Part shown: positions 33,229 through 46,793 of the stretch, piece by piece
How positions within the stretch are numbered: position 1 is the first letter of the stretch
How the letters are laid out: each line of letters opens with the position of its first letter
Origin: Neurospora tetrasperma FGSC 2508
Lineage: Eukaryota > Ascomycota > Sordariomycetes > Sordariales > Sordariaceae
Reading direction: 5' to 3'
NCBI RefSeq assembly: GCF_000213175.1
Contig: NW_009799100.1
Location: forward strand, 2,735,952 to 2,799,951
Length of the DNA: 64,000 nucleotides
Translations under genes and position numbers: made by a program
The notes under the pieces: model-generated
Seen by the model: the letters and a program-made list of their open reading frames with translations, nothing else
What the model was told of the DNA's origin: nothing
The model's database searches: none

Positions 33229-36200
33229 GCTCGCCAAAACGTGATGTGGGTACGGATGAGAGATGGTGGTCAACAGTTGAGCTTGCAAGAGACAAATGAT
33301 CTTGGGGTTTGCTTGAAGGCGTGGAGGGAACTGACGGATACGGGTGGCGTTTGGTTGGGCTTCGAGATGGAAAATGGTGAAAATGGCATGTAAAGGTGTT
33401 TATTGTTGTTCTTGCTTTTGGGTGTCTTTTCGCTAGCATGACAATGAGCGGGAACAAATTTGGTATCTTGTTATTCTCCTTTGGTGGCTTGTTTGATTCT
33501 TGTTGAACATTGTTATTCGTACTTGAAAACGCAAGACATTAGTCAGTTGTATGCATTTTGTAACGCTCATATTTACCAGTCACTCATTGGTATGGATTTC
33601 GTGGTAGAGAACATGACTTGTGGTCTCTTTAAGAAGTTTTTGGTGACCGTCCTGCTCAAAGATTTCTTGACCAGTTTCTGAGAGCCGCCGTACTAAATAG
33701 ACAAAGCTCGTATCCAACATTTTTGCTAGTAATGTGTTGTTTAAACAAGCAATGATTTTGAAATGCATGTCTCTCAAGCTACACGTTGTTGGAGATAGAA
33801 ACAGTTAAAGTGCAACGTGTTTACGCTGGTTGTAACATAGTAGAGTCTTCCCGTTTGGTACTCGTCTAACAATGTGACCGATTTGTTTATGGTTGGTTTT
33901 CCCTATTTCTGTTTCCTGTCCTTGAGCATGAGGCTATGATACTGATAATAACAATTCGGACGAAAGACATTATATGCAGTAGGTCATTTACCTATCCCTT
34001 ATCGCTAGAATCACACAGTGGTCGTGACGAGCTACCTATATAAGGGGATTCAAGTACACCAAGGCACTGTTGAATGTGCATGGCAGGTAAATTCTCATGT
34101 TCATTGACATGCTGCCCTCCAGGACTCAATACGTCACTTCGTAACTCATTCAGCAATGGCTATTCAGTTTGCTGGAGAAGGATGTAAATCCTCCACCAGG
34201 AAGAAATATCGCTGTCCCAGAGTAGTCCCTTATGGTACGTAGAGCATCGTTTTTTCCGAATGGGTATAGAATATGGGGGGTGTATCATGATTACTTCATA
34301 TTGTCAGCCTGCCTTCGCTGACTAGCTCGTTATCCAAGCTGTGGATAAAGAGCGTCCGTTGGAGATTACCTAACTTGTGCTTTCTTTGTCCACTCACTGT
34401 AGCAGACCAGCGTCATGAATTTTGCTGAATAATGAACAAGATATTTACCTTGAGCAATGGTCATCGTATAAGGAGGACAAACCGGAGAACTCATATAACA
34501 TCACGTGGTTAATCTGGCTCTTCCCATCATCAATCTCTTCTTGAGAAGTCATTATCGGCCACAATCGAAAATGGTTGATCGAAAACCGTTGGACGTTGAA
34601 CGTTGGAAAATGCCTAATGTCGTTCTGCCATCCAACTGGGTACCCATGATGGCTTTCATCAAATCAAGGCATTCCCTGCATTCAGGAGGACAAGACAATG
34701 GGTATCGTAGCCGGCGCGGACGGGGAACGGGGGAACGGGAAACGGGAACCGTTGAACTCTGAAGGGTTCATCCAAGGTTCTCGTCCAAGGTTTTGGGCGT
34801 CATATGGCTGTCCTGCTCGTCATTGTTCATACAGGAACCCGGTCAGGGCGTCAGGGCCAACTGGTTACGGTAGCCGAACCCCCCATGAACCCCCCTTCTT
34901 CCCTTTCCATCCCCTCCCCCATTTCACATAAAGAGAAGAAGAAAAAAAACAGGAAAAAAAAAGGATTACCTACCCCTTCAATCTGTACGATCACTTGCTC
35001 GCTCCACGAGAAACTACCCGTTGCATTTTGACAATCTCGGCAATTATTTCGTACTGTATCGCAGGTATGTACATACGAAGACGACGAACAAAGGGCGGAA
35101 GTGCTTCCGATTACTGCGTGGTAACTCCACCGTTCTGCATGTATTAATTCCGTTGGCGAGGAACAGCCGTAGGGGCGTAGGTATTCTCTTCAGTGATTTT
35201 CCTCTGTGCAAGGACTCAAGAATGACGACGAAACGAGGGGAGAGGGCCACACGCCCTGGATCCCTTTGGGCCGTACGAAAACTCCTGGACTGGGATGACC
35301 TGGCCCCCCACCCCCCTTGAGACTGTCGGGCAAGGGCCTGGAGAGAAGGGTTTGGCGGTTGACCGTCTTTGTGATGCTTTCTTCCCAGGTGAGATGATTG
35401 ATACCTACCTCGATAGTAGTGTAGTGTACCTGCCTAGTGTAGTAGTCTAGTCACCTGGATCCATCACATACCCTCTGTCGTGTGTGTTATCTTGAGGAAA
35501 AACAAAAGCTACTCGTTGACCGCCGGGATTCGAAGGGGGAAGGGGGGGGTGAAGAGAGTCGCGGGCGGGCGGGGATCTTCAGATGAACCGTTTTCCGTAC
35601 CCGAAGACATGAGGAAAAGGACGGAACGTGAGTGGACGGAACCATGCCGCGGACATCATTTGAGGAGAGGCGGGCCCCACTCTGCAATTCCCGGCATGCG
35701 GTACCCGCTATCCCCGTCTGTCCTTAGCACTCCTCCAAGCAACTCCTTGCTTGTCCGTGCCAACCCAGCCTGCCCCAGTAAGAGATGGACGAGCTTGACC
35801 AGAGTGTCGGGAGACGGAGAGAGCGAACTGAAGGACGGAACCGCTGGCGCTGCGTGCCCGACCATTTAGCCCAAGTCAAGATGGGAAGGTCCAAGTCTCA
35901 CTTTCACTCGATATCCGTTTTCACCCCTTGACATACCCTTGAGCTTCTCATCTAATCGGTTCGTTGATGGATGGATTGCAAAGTGTCGGGATATTTTGCG
36001 CGGGAGGAAGGGGAGGGGAAAAGGCAGAAGGTGAGACAGCGCCACTCACTGATTGTTGGAGAGAACCCCCAATGATTCAGATATCTCGTGGGATTTTGCT
36101 TATTCTCTCGCGTTGTTGGCTTTAATCTCGCGGTTGGATATCTAGATGTCAGTCTTGGCCCTCTTGGGAGGCAGGGGGCCCTTTGGCTGAGAGGGCCGGA

Positions 36201-39200
36201 ATGGCTGGCCGGACGAGCTGTCACTTCCGCAGCTGTGGTGGCTGGTGATGTGTTTATTTCTACCCTTCTGGGACAACACAAATGAATATGTAATCATCAG
36301 TGTTGCATAAAAAGTCGAATGTGTTGGCTCGGCGCGCTGGACTTCAGTCCGCTCATTTTCCAGTTGCCTGGTTCGCTTCGGCCGGGGAAGGATTCCGTCC
36401 GCTTTTTGGATCCATGGCCTAGCCGTATGTGTATCTTTTGTCTGCCTTTCCGCTCTTTCTGCCTTTTCTTTCGCCTCACCTTCAATAGACGAAACTGACA
36501 GACCGCAAACCCGCCAGATGGAGCGAGCTATGGGCGAGAGAGGGCTAGTTGCGAAGCAATCAGCGGGGTTTCCTCAAAAAAACCGTATCCACCGGAGACG
36601 TCTCCGACTTTCTCTGAGGCATCAAGAGTTAGCCAAGGAGCAAATTTCCCGCCAAAGAGAACCTTGACGATTTCTAAAAAGAGTAACCGGCAAAAAGTCC
36701 GCCCACGTCGGTCCAAGTGAGATGAGCATAGCCTGTGATTTGCGCGCGAGATTAACGACAGATCCGCGCTATCGATCAGCAACACCAAGCCCAAGAACGG
36801 TAGTTTTGTCCTGCGTCCCCGGACTTCTGACTCTGACGAGATCTGTAACCGTCGCTGAATCCTGACACAATCGAGGGACGATGGCGAGTTGCTTAAACCC
36901 TTTTACTCGCCCGCTGAACATACCACTTGTTTCAATGTCTAATGCCCACTGATGACTTTGCCTCTTTATCTTGAGATCCCTTCATACCACCGTGCCGTGC
37001 ATACCCGATCTCAGCATCGTTCACCATGCTTTTCAAGTGCCCAGTGTTGCGAGCGTTTTGAAGCGAGCGAAAGATGTCGCGGAGCGGACTGGATGTGGAT
37101 ATGGTGAGGTACCTGGACTGCGATGGCTGGCGGCGGGGACATGTGGCAGCAGTGAGGCATCGTGCGTCTTGCTCGGTCTTTGGTCGCTGAACTCTCGGTG
37201 ATAAAGGGGGAGGGTAAGATATTTCTACTGTTTCGGACAGAGGCGAAGACTTTACATGGACGGCATCTCAAGGAGCCCTCAGCCACGGTGGAGGACTCCC
37301 ATGTCGAGTCGAGATGATCCCCTGTCTGGCGAGTTGATCAGAGGGATGTCCTGGTTGGTCAAAAGTGCTCCGGGTGAGACCACCAAGTAGACGGCTCGTC
37401 CCATGATCAAGGCCAATCAAGAGACAGCCTCACATCTGGTGGCTTGAAGTTCTTGTTTTGAAAATCGTTGACGAGCTGCGCATTTTGCGGCACACTCACT
37501 CATTGAATTCAATGTGTGACTAGTAGTCTTGTGTGCCGGATCAGGCGTTCCGCGCCGACAATGCGCAGCAGTGTAATACATGGTCACTTTCATGAACTCG
37601 GCATCTCAATCAGAATCAGGGCAGCGAGCAGAGTACTAGGCAAATCATCGATGCTTCGGTACTCGCACCCGGACCTTCATAATCCAAGGCTCATCTTGAT
37701 TGCCCAGCCAAGGCAGCATGGCTCTGCAGGATGATGACGAAGGAGATGCAGTGCAGTTCTGGGCCAGGGACTGGGGTGGGACAATGAAGTTGCAAGTGCC
37801 GGGGAATGATGTGTCGTTGTCGCTTTCGACTGTTCGGAGTCTTTGGCCGTTATAAAATGTTTTTCCTACACTAGAGGTACTCTACAGTGGCACAGTGCCC
37901 GCCCGTTGGTACCTTGGGCATCGCTTTCAACACAGGGCAACTTAACTGAAGCTGCAGTGAAGCTGAAGCATCCAATGGATTTTGCGTGGGGTGGGGCCAG
38001 AGTCGGATGTGCTTTCCGCTATTTATCTACAATGTATGCAGTTTGCTGCTAAATCTGATAGCCGGGCACGGGCCATGAGACACTCTTCAGATTTCGCATC
38101 CATCCGAGTCCCCTCCTGGCCCAGCTGCTAAATTCATTCCACTCTCAACAACTCCGTCCTGTCCATTTAGAACAGCACTACACCAGATGCTCCTCCCACC
38201 GCATTTCCGACACGGTGTCGACTGTATGTAGTGTACAGAGATGCATTCCAAATGGACAATCACCAGCAATCAAGCAATTCGAAGAAACTCCCTCGTATAC
38301 CTGATCCTGGGCGTCGTTCCCTTGGCCGAAAACGAGTGGAGGGAGCAGCAGCGGGACGGGAGGGCGGCCCCAAGAAGCAAAACCCAAAAAAGCCAAAAGG
38401 CGATTTCAGCGCATTGAATGCCGTCGAGTCGTTTCTCTTTTGTCATCACTGTCATCACCTCATACCGCCCCAACACGCGCTTCTTCTACGGCCCCTCCAC
38501 GGCCCCTCATCGCTTAATTTTCCTTTTCGTGGGCGCCGCACTGGCCAGTCAACGAGGACCACATTTTGTGACTTGTTCGACCGGATGGTGGAGTGCCCGA
38601 GTGGTTGCCCATCATTGTCGTTGCCTTGGATCGAATCTGGTGTTGGATGTCGGCTGTCTTTCATTCTGGCATTTGGGTGGACGATGACCAAGGCGGCATG
38701 TGTGTGCGTGATCTGAGGAGAATCGACTGACTGGCTACCCTACCTACCTATGATGCAAGTGTGTTCGTTGCCCTGACGTCCCCTTCTCCCACGCCATCTC
38801 ATTCCTTCTCGTCTTGTTTGCCCTCGGGAAGGGACCGTGTTCACAGCTCAAGCGGTTTTAGCTACCTACCTCTACCTCTAGGTATGTATTGTGCGATTGC
38901 CGTGTGCAAACCACGCGGTTGATAAGTATCCGGGCATTGTCGACCCTCTGTCACTCCGCAAAAAGCAACACTGCCTTGCAAAGAGAGAAACAGCAAAGCA
39001 TGCCGTTGCTGTTGCCCCGTCTTGGCACATCGTCGGCGCCTCCTCGCCAATCTTCTTCTTGCTTTTTCTTTCAAGACAGTCATGGCACGCCAAAAATCCA
39101 GGTACGCTGTTTGGACAATGACCGAGATAACGGAAGAACTTCACACTTTCATATGGACCTACCTACCTTAGTTGGGCCCCGTCACCTGTAGCTAGCTGGC

Positions 39201-40615
39201 TACAGCAGTACTAGGTACTCTAGCAGCCCAATGGGTTTCCTCTCTCGACATGAACATTGCTTTCCCGAGTTCCCACTGTCTTTCATTCGCTTGGGGGGTT
39301 CAGCCAGTCAAACCGACGGCCCGGCCAGTGCTGGACATTAATGGACAAGGCCCTCTGACGGCCCTGAAAGCCTGGCCGCCAGAGCCGTGTCACATTGTCA
39401 GGTCTTGTCTCGAGTGGTGATGTTGATCACTTTTCGTCCCATGTGGACCGGGACGACCCAAGCGAACGGGAGTTACTTCCACACACTCACTTTACCCCTG
39501 GCGCTCTAACAAGCCAAGCAAGCATTGCAGGGCCCGTCGCCTAAAAAAGTCCCACGAGGATGCTCCCACGGCTCACCGTCCCGGGGTTGGATTCTCCGTT
39601 TTCCCTAGCAAGCAAAAAGCAAGCTACAGTAGCCCTGGATATTCCACAAGTAGTTTGCCTCCCCATTTCTCATGGTCCTCTCCTCTGCCTGCCTCTCAGT
39701 CGGTCACGGGTCTGTACCCTCGCTCGAACCTCAAACCGGACCAGGAAGGGGCTTTCTCTGCCTTGCCCATTGATTAGTCGTCCGCTAATATTACCTTGTT
39801 CAACCTCCATGCTCTCCTGCCGGCTCTCGCCTTCCGAATCTGCTCATCATACGTATTCATTCATGGGGTAACCACGATCCTGGAAAGGTGACAACGTTAG
39901 CTCGCCCATCGTACCCCTTTGGTACTCCGTTTACATCATTGGACCTGTTCTATTTTCACTCGTTTCTCTTCCGCCTTCCTATGCTACTACTCATCCATCC
40001 TTTTATCCCTCCGTTCAACCGGTCTGGCCATACTCACCTTCGGTCGGATTACAAGTCATCCATCATCGGGCTTCAGTACGGAACACTTACACTAACACCC
40101 TACATCGACTCCCAACGGCGGCAAACAATCGACTCGGGGACTCTAATTCGAAACAGGGAAGGATTGGGCACCAGATCGATCATTACGTGTGCGTGGAAAA
40201 GGACGGTCAGACACGGTTCAGAACGCCGGGTGTTGTTTGCTCTTTCTTGCCAACAGAGACAAAAGAGCGGTGCGCGTGCTTGCATCTCATACCTCACTTG
40301 GACTCACCTCTCCGGCTTCCTCCTTCCGGACTTCTTTCCTTGTCTATCCAGCTTCAACCTCCCGCCGGCTTCTTACCTTCCACATCCGACTGATACACAC
40401 CGTTGCGCCGACGTATTCTTTGAGTCGGTTTCGACTCTACCGACTTCCACCAACCCAGGCCTCTACATGATGCACCGGAGGACCGATGGACTGCCTTGGT
40501 GAACGTAGGCTAGACTCAAAGTCGGCCAGACAACAACAGACACGACGTCGCCCTTGCTGGCCGCCGCCGATATCCCATTACCGATCTATACCAGTAGAGT
40601 TTCAAGTCATACGGT
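33229..40615. other. 7.4-kb region without a recognised gene, upstream of the GPCR gene
   Basis: No frame shows coding bias or splice-linked continuity. The part 33.3-34.6 kb is AT-richer. TACC/GGTA words cluster at 35402, 38736-38750, 38862-38881 and 39157-39170. The stretch 39.6-40.5 kb is CT-rich, as in Neurospora leaders. A short upstream frame (ATG 40467 to TGA 40502, 11 codons) lies 113 bp before the receptor start codon. Long upstream regions are common for regulated signalling genes, so an extended promoter, leader introns or a noncoding transcript are all possible. Confidence 0.5.
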
Positions 40616-42637
40616 ATGGCTATCATCAGTACAATTTTGGAGTCGGCCTTCAATAGCCCGACGGTGCGAACCCACCACGGAGATCTCGGAGCTGAAATTC
40701 GGGATGGATTTGGGGAACCAGAACAGAACCGCGGATTGACAAACGACCTCGCGGTTGTATCACTTACCTTCGCTACACTCAGTCTCATCCTGACTCTGTC
40801 GACCTTTTATTGGTTCGTGAAAATGAGGAAGACGTTTCGGCATGAGTAAGCAACCTACTTCTGTTTCATGAACTGATCGAGTACTAACCGCCATGCGCGC
40901 AGACTGATAGTGTTGCTTATTCAGAGTGACTTGATCAAGTCGGTGTGGTTTGTCATTCCCTCGATTGTGCACCTACTCCGAGGTCCTCTCCGCTCCAACT
41001 CTGCCCTTTGCCAAATTGCCGGGTTCGGTCTCGCGCTAGGCATCGAGGCATCTGACATCGCAGTTCTGCTCATCGCCATCCATCTCCTGATGACCATCTT
41101 GCGCCTGCGGACCGGCCTCTATCGCTACCGATACTGGGCATACGGAGCTTACTGCTTCTTTCCCGTGCTATTTGCAAGCTTGGCTTTTGTGGACGGCACG
41201 GGCTACCAGGAGGCTGGCCATTATTGCTACCTTCGTACAGACAAGAGTTGGGCACGACGGGCCCTCAGTTGGGTTCCTCGCTACATCATTTGTTGCAGCA
41301 TTCTGGCCATCTATCTGTTTGTCTACTTTTACGTTCGCAGCAGATTGGAGGACTATGGGAGGAGAAGCTCGGGAAATATGAACCACCCGCACTCCCGGGA
41401 CACAGATGATGTGCCTCCTACCCCTCGACTGATATCACACGGACTACTCGCGTCGCTACCAAACTCTCGAAGAGGATCTGCAGCCGACCAGAATGTTGCC
41501 ATCAAGGACCGCAACAGGTCTTTGTCGTCGATCAGCACGCTTCAGTTCGAATTGCATGTGGACGAAGCTGGAGAGCAGCCGGTTAGCAAGGGACGACGGT
41601 CATTAAAGCACGGGCCAGCGAAGATGAACTGGAATTGGCCTGGATTTGTCCCACCTCGATCCTCCTGGGAAAATGGACGCTTGATGGTGGAGGATTGGGA
41701 TGACTCTATGTCGCAACCACTTCCCTCGCCACCGCTCCCGGTCCATTCTCCCGAGAGACCACCCAGGGCCAGCCGCTCTGACAACTCATCTTCCAGCCCA
41801 CGCTCCTATTGGCATAGGCCAGTGCCTTCGGAATGCTCAACAGTGCATGGAAACCACGCCAGCCATGACTTGCCGCCAAGCTCCACCAACACTGTGAACC
41901 AAGGCACATATCACATCGATCTCACCCTAACCCACATCCTCACAATGCTTCGAAAGGGACCTCCGCGAACGTCCAACACCCCTCCCACCACTCGACCTTC
42001 CTCGATGACGATATCGCCCGATTCAATTGGTGGCGACTCGGGCGTTACTCGCAACCGCGAGAGGGCACGCCGTCAGCTCTATGCGCTGTTTGCTTACCCG
42101 CTCGTCTACATAATTGTCTGGATATTTCCCTTCCTCTCCCATGTAGGCTACGACGACAAAATTACTCCGAATGACCCGCAGTGGATATTGTTTGTGAGCA
42201 TGGTCAGCCTCGGTATCCAGGGCACGGTCGACTGCATGCTCTTTACTCTGAGAGAGCAACCCTGGAAACATGCCCATGGGGACTTTTGGACTGCGCTACG
42301 GGCACGGATGCGGTTCAGTGGCAGCTGGAGAGATGTCGGGTTCGCGGGCAGGACCAGAGAGGAAATGTTCCATGACAGTCAGCTTGCGAGGAAAAGACGG
42401 GAGCAGGAAATCGCGGACGAGAGAGCCCGACGCGCTGTTCACGAGGTCACTCAAGAGGGTGCTGATGTTGAAGCTGGTGCTGGTGGCGCTAGGGGTGCTG
42501 CGACGAGGAAGACTGGAGCGGTTGAGTGGTGGGATACAGCCGATTTACTCGATGGGATGATCGATGACGATGAAGAACTACGCGACGATGCGAATGATGA
42601 TTTTTGGGCTCAGCTTTACCGGTTGAATGGAGACTGA
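40616..42637 (+). CDS. gpr-4: Git3/Gpr1-family G protein-coupled receptor, probably GPR-4
   Basis: Exons 40616-40845 and 40903-42637 encode 654 residues. The 57-nt intron has donor GTAAGC and branch TACTAACC. Seven hydrophobic helices are visible. TM1 is VVSLTFATLSLILTLSTFYW. TM2 follows the splice (IVLLIQSDLIKSVWFVIPSI), then TM3 (GLALGIEASDIAVLLIAIHL), TM4 (YCFFPVLFASLAFV) and TM5 (WVPRYIICCSILAIYLFVYF). A third intracellular loop of over 200 residues, Ser/Pro-rich, precedes TM6 (LFAYPLVYIIVWIFPFLSHV) and TM7 (WILFVSMVSLGIQGTVDCML). This order, with the family SD motif in TM2 and EASD in TM3, fits Git3 receptors for carbon source signalling through G alpha and cAMP. The name gpr-4 rests on similarity plus remembered locus order (NCU06312), which I could not check. 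The tail is acidic. Confidence 0.85.
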
Positions 42638-43319
42638 TCGACGCGAGCCTCGGTTGATTACCACCCTGCTAATCTTCTTCACCTTTTTATCCTTTCTTCT
42701 TTTTCTTTACTTTTGGATACAGCCACATGTGGTCACTATTGCTTTTAGTTTTTTTCTTCTTCGTCTTTTTTTTTTTTTTTTTGTATCATCTCTTTTGTTA
42801 TCCTCACTCAAGCCCTGGCGTTTTTTGGTTTTCTGTTTTGTTGTCGTTGTAAAGGGAGCTAACAAATTATACCCCTGGGTTGGCTTGCGTATTTTTGGAC
42901 CTTGGTCATTTTCCGGTTTGATTGTCAGCCTTGACACATGGGATCGAAAGCATATTCGATTGGTGTTGTGGCGTTCTCAAGTTCCAGTTGCTCTTTGATT
43001 TTGTTTTTCTTTTTCTCCTTTGTATCAAACACAGCACAGAGAGGGCTGGACGGAGGGACAGGTAAGGCGAAGAAAGGTGGGTGGGTTCATTGATCTAAAA
43101 AATGAAGCAGATGTTTAGCATGGCTGGTTTTGCGTAGCGCCTAGCACACTGTATATACCCACCAAACACAGAATATACTCTAGAAGACTGCAAAGTCGAA
43201 CATAACGACATCATTTGTTCATTCCTCGTTTACTGTGTTTGACACAAGCCCGTGCCTTGCGATGTTAGACAAATTCTGGACCCAATCCAATCCAATAGTC
43301 TATCCATCAGCCCCCTCAC
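42638..43319. other. convergent intergenic region with poly-T tracts
   Basis: The 3' flanks of the receptor and amidotransferase-like genes. A T run lies at about 42766-42783. No gene seen. Confidence 0.6.
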
Positions 43320-44298
43320 TCAATCCTGCAGCAGAAACTTGTATAAGGCCTGGGCTATAAACACGCCATCATCTACCTTGTTCCTATCCATACCACTTCC
43401 AAATAGCTCCTCGTTGAAAAGGCCAGTCGCCTTTCGCAATTCCAACAACTCCTCCATGATATCCGTGGTAAACTCCGGGTGGCCCTGCACCGTCAACACC
43501 CTCCCCGGAATAATGAACCCCTGGTTCTCGCACACATCGGTAGAAGCAAGGAGTTGCGCTCCGTCTGGAACGCCCACGACGTGATCACGATGCATTTGTT
43601 GGATTTTCTGTATCAATTTCGTTAGTTAGTACGGCTCACCCCTTTTTTTCTTTCTTATTTTTTTGATTTTATCCATAGGGATACCCAAACTCAAGAAAAA
43701 GGAAAAAGGAAGGGGAACTGAAACCTACCAACTCCTCCCTCCCCTCAAACAAGCGCCTCCCAACATCCGTCAACCCAACCGGCGTCACACTAACCTCCCA
43801 CCCTTTCTCATTCCTCTCCACCACCTGCCCCAGCGCTCGCCCGATAATCTGGTGTCCGAAACAGACACCGATGACTTTGATCTTTTTCCCTTGTTTGCTT
43901 CCGTCCGAGTCACCGTCACCCTCCTCAGTAAGAACCTTTTTGACGAACTCGGTCAATTTCACAATCCATGGGTCATTCTCATAGGCGCTGTGTTTGGAAC
44001 CCGTGATGAGGATTGCGTCGATGTCGGAGAGGGAGGGGTAGTCGGATAGGTTGTTGACGACGTCGTGGGCGGAGATGGTTAGGTAGGAGGATAAGGGGTG
44101 TTGATGTCCTTGTTGTTGCTTTTGGTCCTGGGAGGAGGAGGAGGAGGAAGGGGAGGAGGAGGCGAGGGCGCGGGTGAATAAGTGCGTGAAGACGCCGCGG
44201 TAGCCGGAGTAGCGGGCGTGTGCGCCGGGTACTGGAGTGTCGGCTTCGAGGATGGCGAGGCGAATGGGGCGAGGGGGTGGGGTTAGGGGAGAAGACAT
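43320..44298 (-). CDS. class I glutamine amidotransferase-like protein
   Basis: Exons 44298-43729 and 43607-43320 encode 285 residues. The 121-nt intron has donor GTAGGT and a TACTAACTAAC branch. Class I GATase features are present: IRLAILEADTP at the start, DAILITGSKHSAYEND, the nucleophile elbow GVCFGHQ (Cys146) and QGHPEF with His233 and Glu235 completing the triad. QQMHRDHV and GSKHS-type segments resemble the stand-alone fungal GATase group annotated as GMP synthase-like. No synthetase domain is fused, so the substrate is unknown. It is probably a gamma-glutamyl hydrolase-type or amidotransferase enzyme in the cytosol. A Ser/Gln-rich insertion (residues 46-70) and a Ser/Gly/Lys-rich one (125-140) interrupt the fold at loops. 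Start ATG 44298 is preceded by no other in-frame ATG nearby. Confidence 0.88.
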
Positions 44299-45222
44299 TG
44301 TGATAGAGGTGGTAAGTAGAATGAGGCGGTGGGATGGTGGTGTGGCCGCGATGAGGTAGGTGGTGTGGTTGGGAATTGGTTATTGAGAAAGTAAGTGATG
44401 TTGAAGAGAGAGTGGTAATGCCAACTTGGCGAGTGAGAGCAACTAAAGCAGTCCAAGAGGAGGGGAGGGGTCGTTGACAATGATACAGTGAAACTGGAGT
44501 GAGCAGCCGTAAGGAGTAAAGTGCAAGTTATAAAAAGCTTACGAGAGTCACAAGCTGACACTTTGTAAAGTGATAAGGGGAGACAAAACGAGAAACAATG
44601 TGCGTGTTGATTAAGACGTTGCACACTCGTAGGTAATTCGCAACATCTACAGTATATTCGCAATGGCAAGCTCACCAATGCACGTTCCGTCTTCCTCTGT
44701 TGAGGAACCTCAGATTACACCTAACTCCAGCCAACAAGAACCGAGTCTTGACTCCCACCACAATACTTAATTAACTTAAGCAACCGGCCGGTACTCGCGG
44801 AATCAGACTATGTCCGCGCGCCATGACTCGAGGCGTGGAGGGACCAACTTCTCACCGTGGCTGGCGGGGTTCTTATCAATACGACGACCGACCGGTCGAG
44901 AACAGACTCCGCTTTCGGAGGACGATGACTGGGGTTCACTTTAGGTTCGGTAAACACTCGCCCGGATGGTGGGGCTGGAAAGTCGGGCGGGGAGGGGCCG
45001 AGACACCGCCAAGGCCGCGCCGTCCCTCAACCGCAGCGGCCCCTCGTCCCGTCGTGGAGTTGCAGTACCTAGGTGAATACTGTATAGAGGTAACGCGCGC
45101 ATGTGCACTGCAGGGACATCGATTGTAGTTGTCGTATCATAAATTTGGCTTCAGTTGGGCTGTGTCTTACGACTTACTTTTATCTCATAGGTATTATCTT
45201 TGACTGCCCGGGATAGACAACA
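44299..45222. other. divergent promoter region of the amidotransferase-like and exopolyphosphatase genes
   Basis: Short frames only. The palindromic word TACCTAGGT lies near 45066. No gene seen. Confidence 0.55.
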
Positions 45223-46575
45223 ATGGCGCCCGCAGCCCGTGTCTCCCTCAACAAGTTCCTTATAACAGCTCGCAAGGCGCTTCTCGCACCGCCAGCGCAG
45301 CGTCCAAACCCTTTGGTCTTTGTCATAGGAAACGAATCAGCAGGTAACGAGAAGAACTACATGACATTGACAATAGAAAATTGTCCATAAGTAGTCAGTC
45401 ACCTTTACTAACCTCAACTTTCTACATCAAACCCAGACCTCGACTCCCTCTGCTCCTCAATCCTCCTCGCCTACTTCTGCACCTACCGCACCACACCTCC
45501 GACCCTACACATCCCGGTCTCCAACCTCCCGCAAGCCGACCTCGCCCTACGACCCGAGCTTACCGCCGTTCTGAAGCCCGCTGGTCTACACACCAATGAC
45601 CTTATCACCCTCGATGGGCTGCCCAAGGACGACAATGTCACCCCCGAAAACACTCGATGGCTACTAGTAGACCACAACAGCCTCACCGGCCCGCTCGCCG
45701 CGCGCGGGTTTGGGGGTCCAGAAAGGATAATAGGGTGCATAGACCACCATGATGACGAGGGCGTTGTTCCCCCGACCGTAAAGCCGAGGATGATTGAGAA
45801 GAGCGGGAGTTGCATGAGCCTGGTGGTGGAATATTGCAAGCCTGTTTGGGAGGAGCTAAGCCGACTTGAAAGTGAAGAGGGGACTACGAACAGCCGGGAA
45901 GAGTGGGAGTCGCAGTTGGCGCATCTGGCGCTGGCGCCGATACTGATTGACACGACGAATTTGACCAGCAAGGACAAGACGACGGAGTGGGATACGGGGG
46001 CTGTGGAGTTTTTGGAAGGTCGTCTGACACAATCGCAAAAGACAAGTGCTACCGGTGGAGGGCAAGGGTATGACAGGACAGCCTACTTCAACCACATCAC
46101 CTCCCTCAAAGAAGAGATTGCCGGGCTAAGCTACCGCGACATTCTGCGCAAGGACTACAAGCGGTGGGAAGATGGCGGACTAGCGGTGGGCATCTCGACG
46201 GTAGTCAGGGGACTCGAGTACCTCTTGACGGAAATCGGAGACCAAAAAGAGTTCACCGAGGCGTTGCGGGCCTGGGCGAAAGAGCAGGAACTGGACATTG
46301 CGGCGGTCATGACGGTGTCAAATCCGGATGGGAAGTTTACCAGAGAGCTGCTCATCTGGGCGTTCAACGAGCGGGCGGTCAAAGTTGTGAAGCGGTTCGT
46401 GGAGAAGAATGGGGAAGAGGGGTTGCAGCTTCAGACGTGGGGTAGTGGGAAGTTGGATTCGGATGATGGAAAAGGCGAGTGGGTGAGGTGTTGGACGCAA
46501 GGACGGGTGGACAAGAGTAGGAAGCAGGTGGCGCCCATGTTGAGGGATGCGATGAAGGAGGTGGCTAGGCTTTGA
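45223..46575 (+). CDS. ppx1: DHH/DHHA2-family exopolyphosphatase (Ppx1 type)
   Basis: Exons 45223-45343 and 45437-46575 encode 419 residues. The 93-nt intron has donor GTAACG and branch TACTAACC. The splice restores FVIGNESADLDSLCSSILLA, the first metal-binding motif. The DHH motif is CIDHHDDEG near residue 140. APILIDTTNLTSKDKTT supplies the next conserved segment. The C-terminal DHHA2 domain ends with a Lys/Arg-rich stretch. Yeast Ppx1 removes terminal phosphate from inorganic polyphosphate using divalent metal. The enzyme is cytosolic with a mitochondrial pool. Length fits the family (yeast 397). The gene converges on ATP25, with only 218 bp between stop codons. Confidence 0.92.
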
Positions 46576-46793
46576 ATGGGAGTGAGGTGGTGGGACATCA
46601 TTGACATTACTCATCATTTAAGGAGATATTGATGGCTGGCTGATATATCAACTTTGAAGTAAAAAAGAAGACAAAAATTCCCTTGACGGCCAGATAAGAT
46701 GGGCTGAGAATGTTGTGCAGGGAGAAACTGAGCCATACTAATAATACATATAAGGCTTACATCCACATGCTATCGTACATTCATATCCTCTGT

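Noticed and set aside
38580-38650. tRNA-like A box (TGCCCGAGTGGTT) followed by a B-box-like GGATCGAATCT
   Set aside because: The T-arm and acceptor stem do not pair, so no cloverleaf forms.
39888-40502. 204-codon plus-strand open frame upstream of the receptor gene
   Set aside because: It lies in CT-rich leader-like sequence, lacks an ATG near its start and has Ser/Leu/Pro content expected from that composition.
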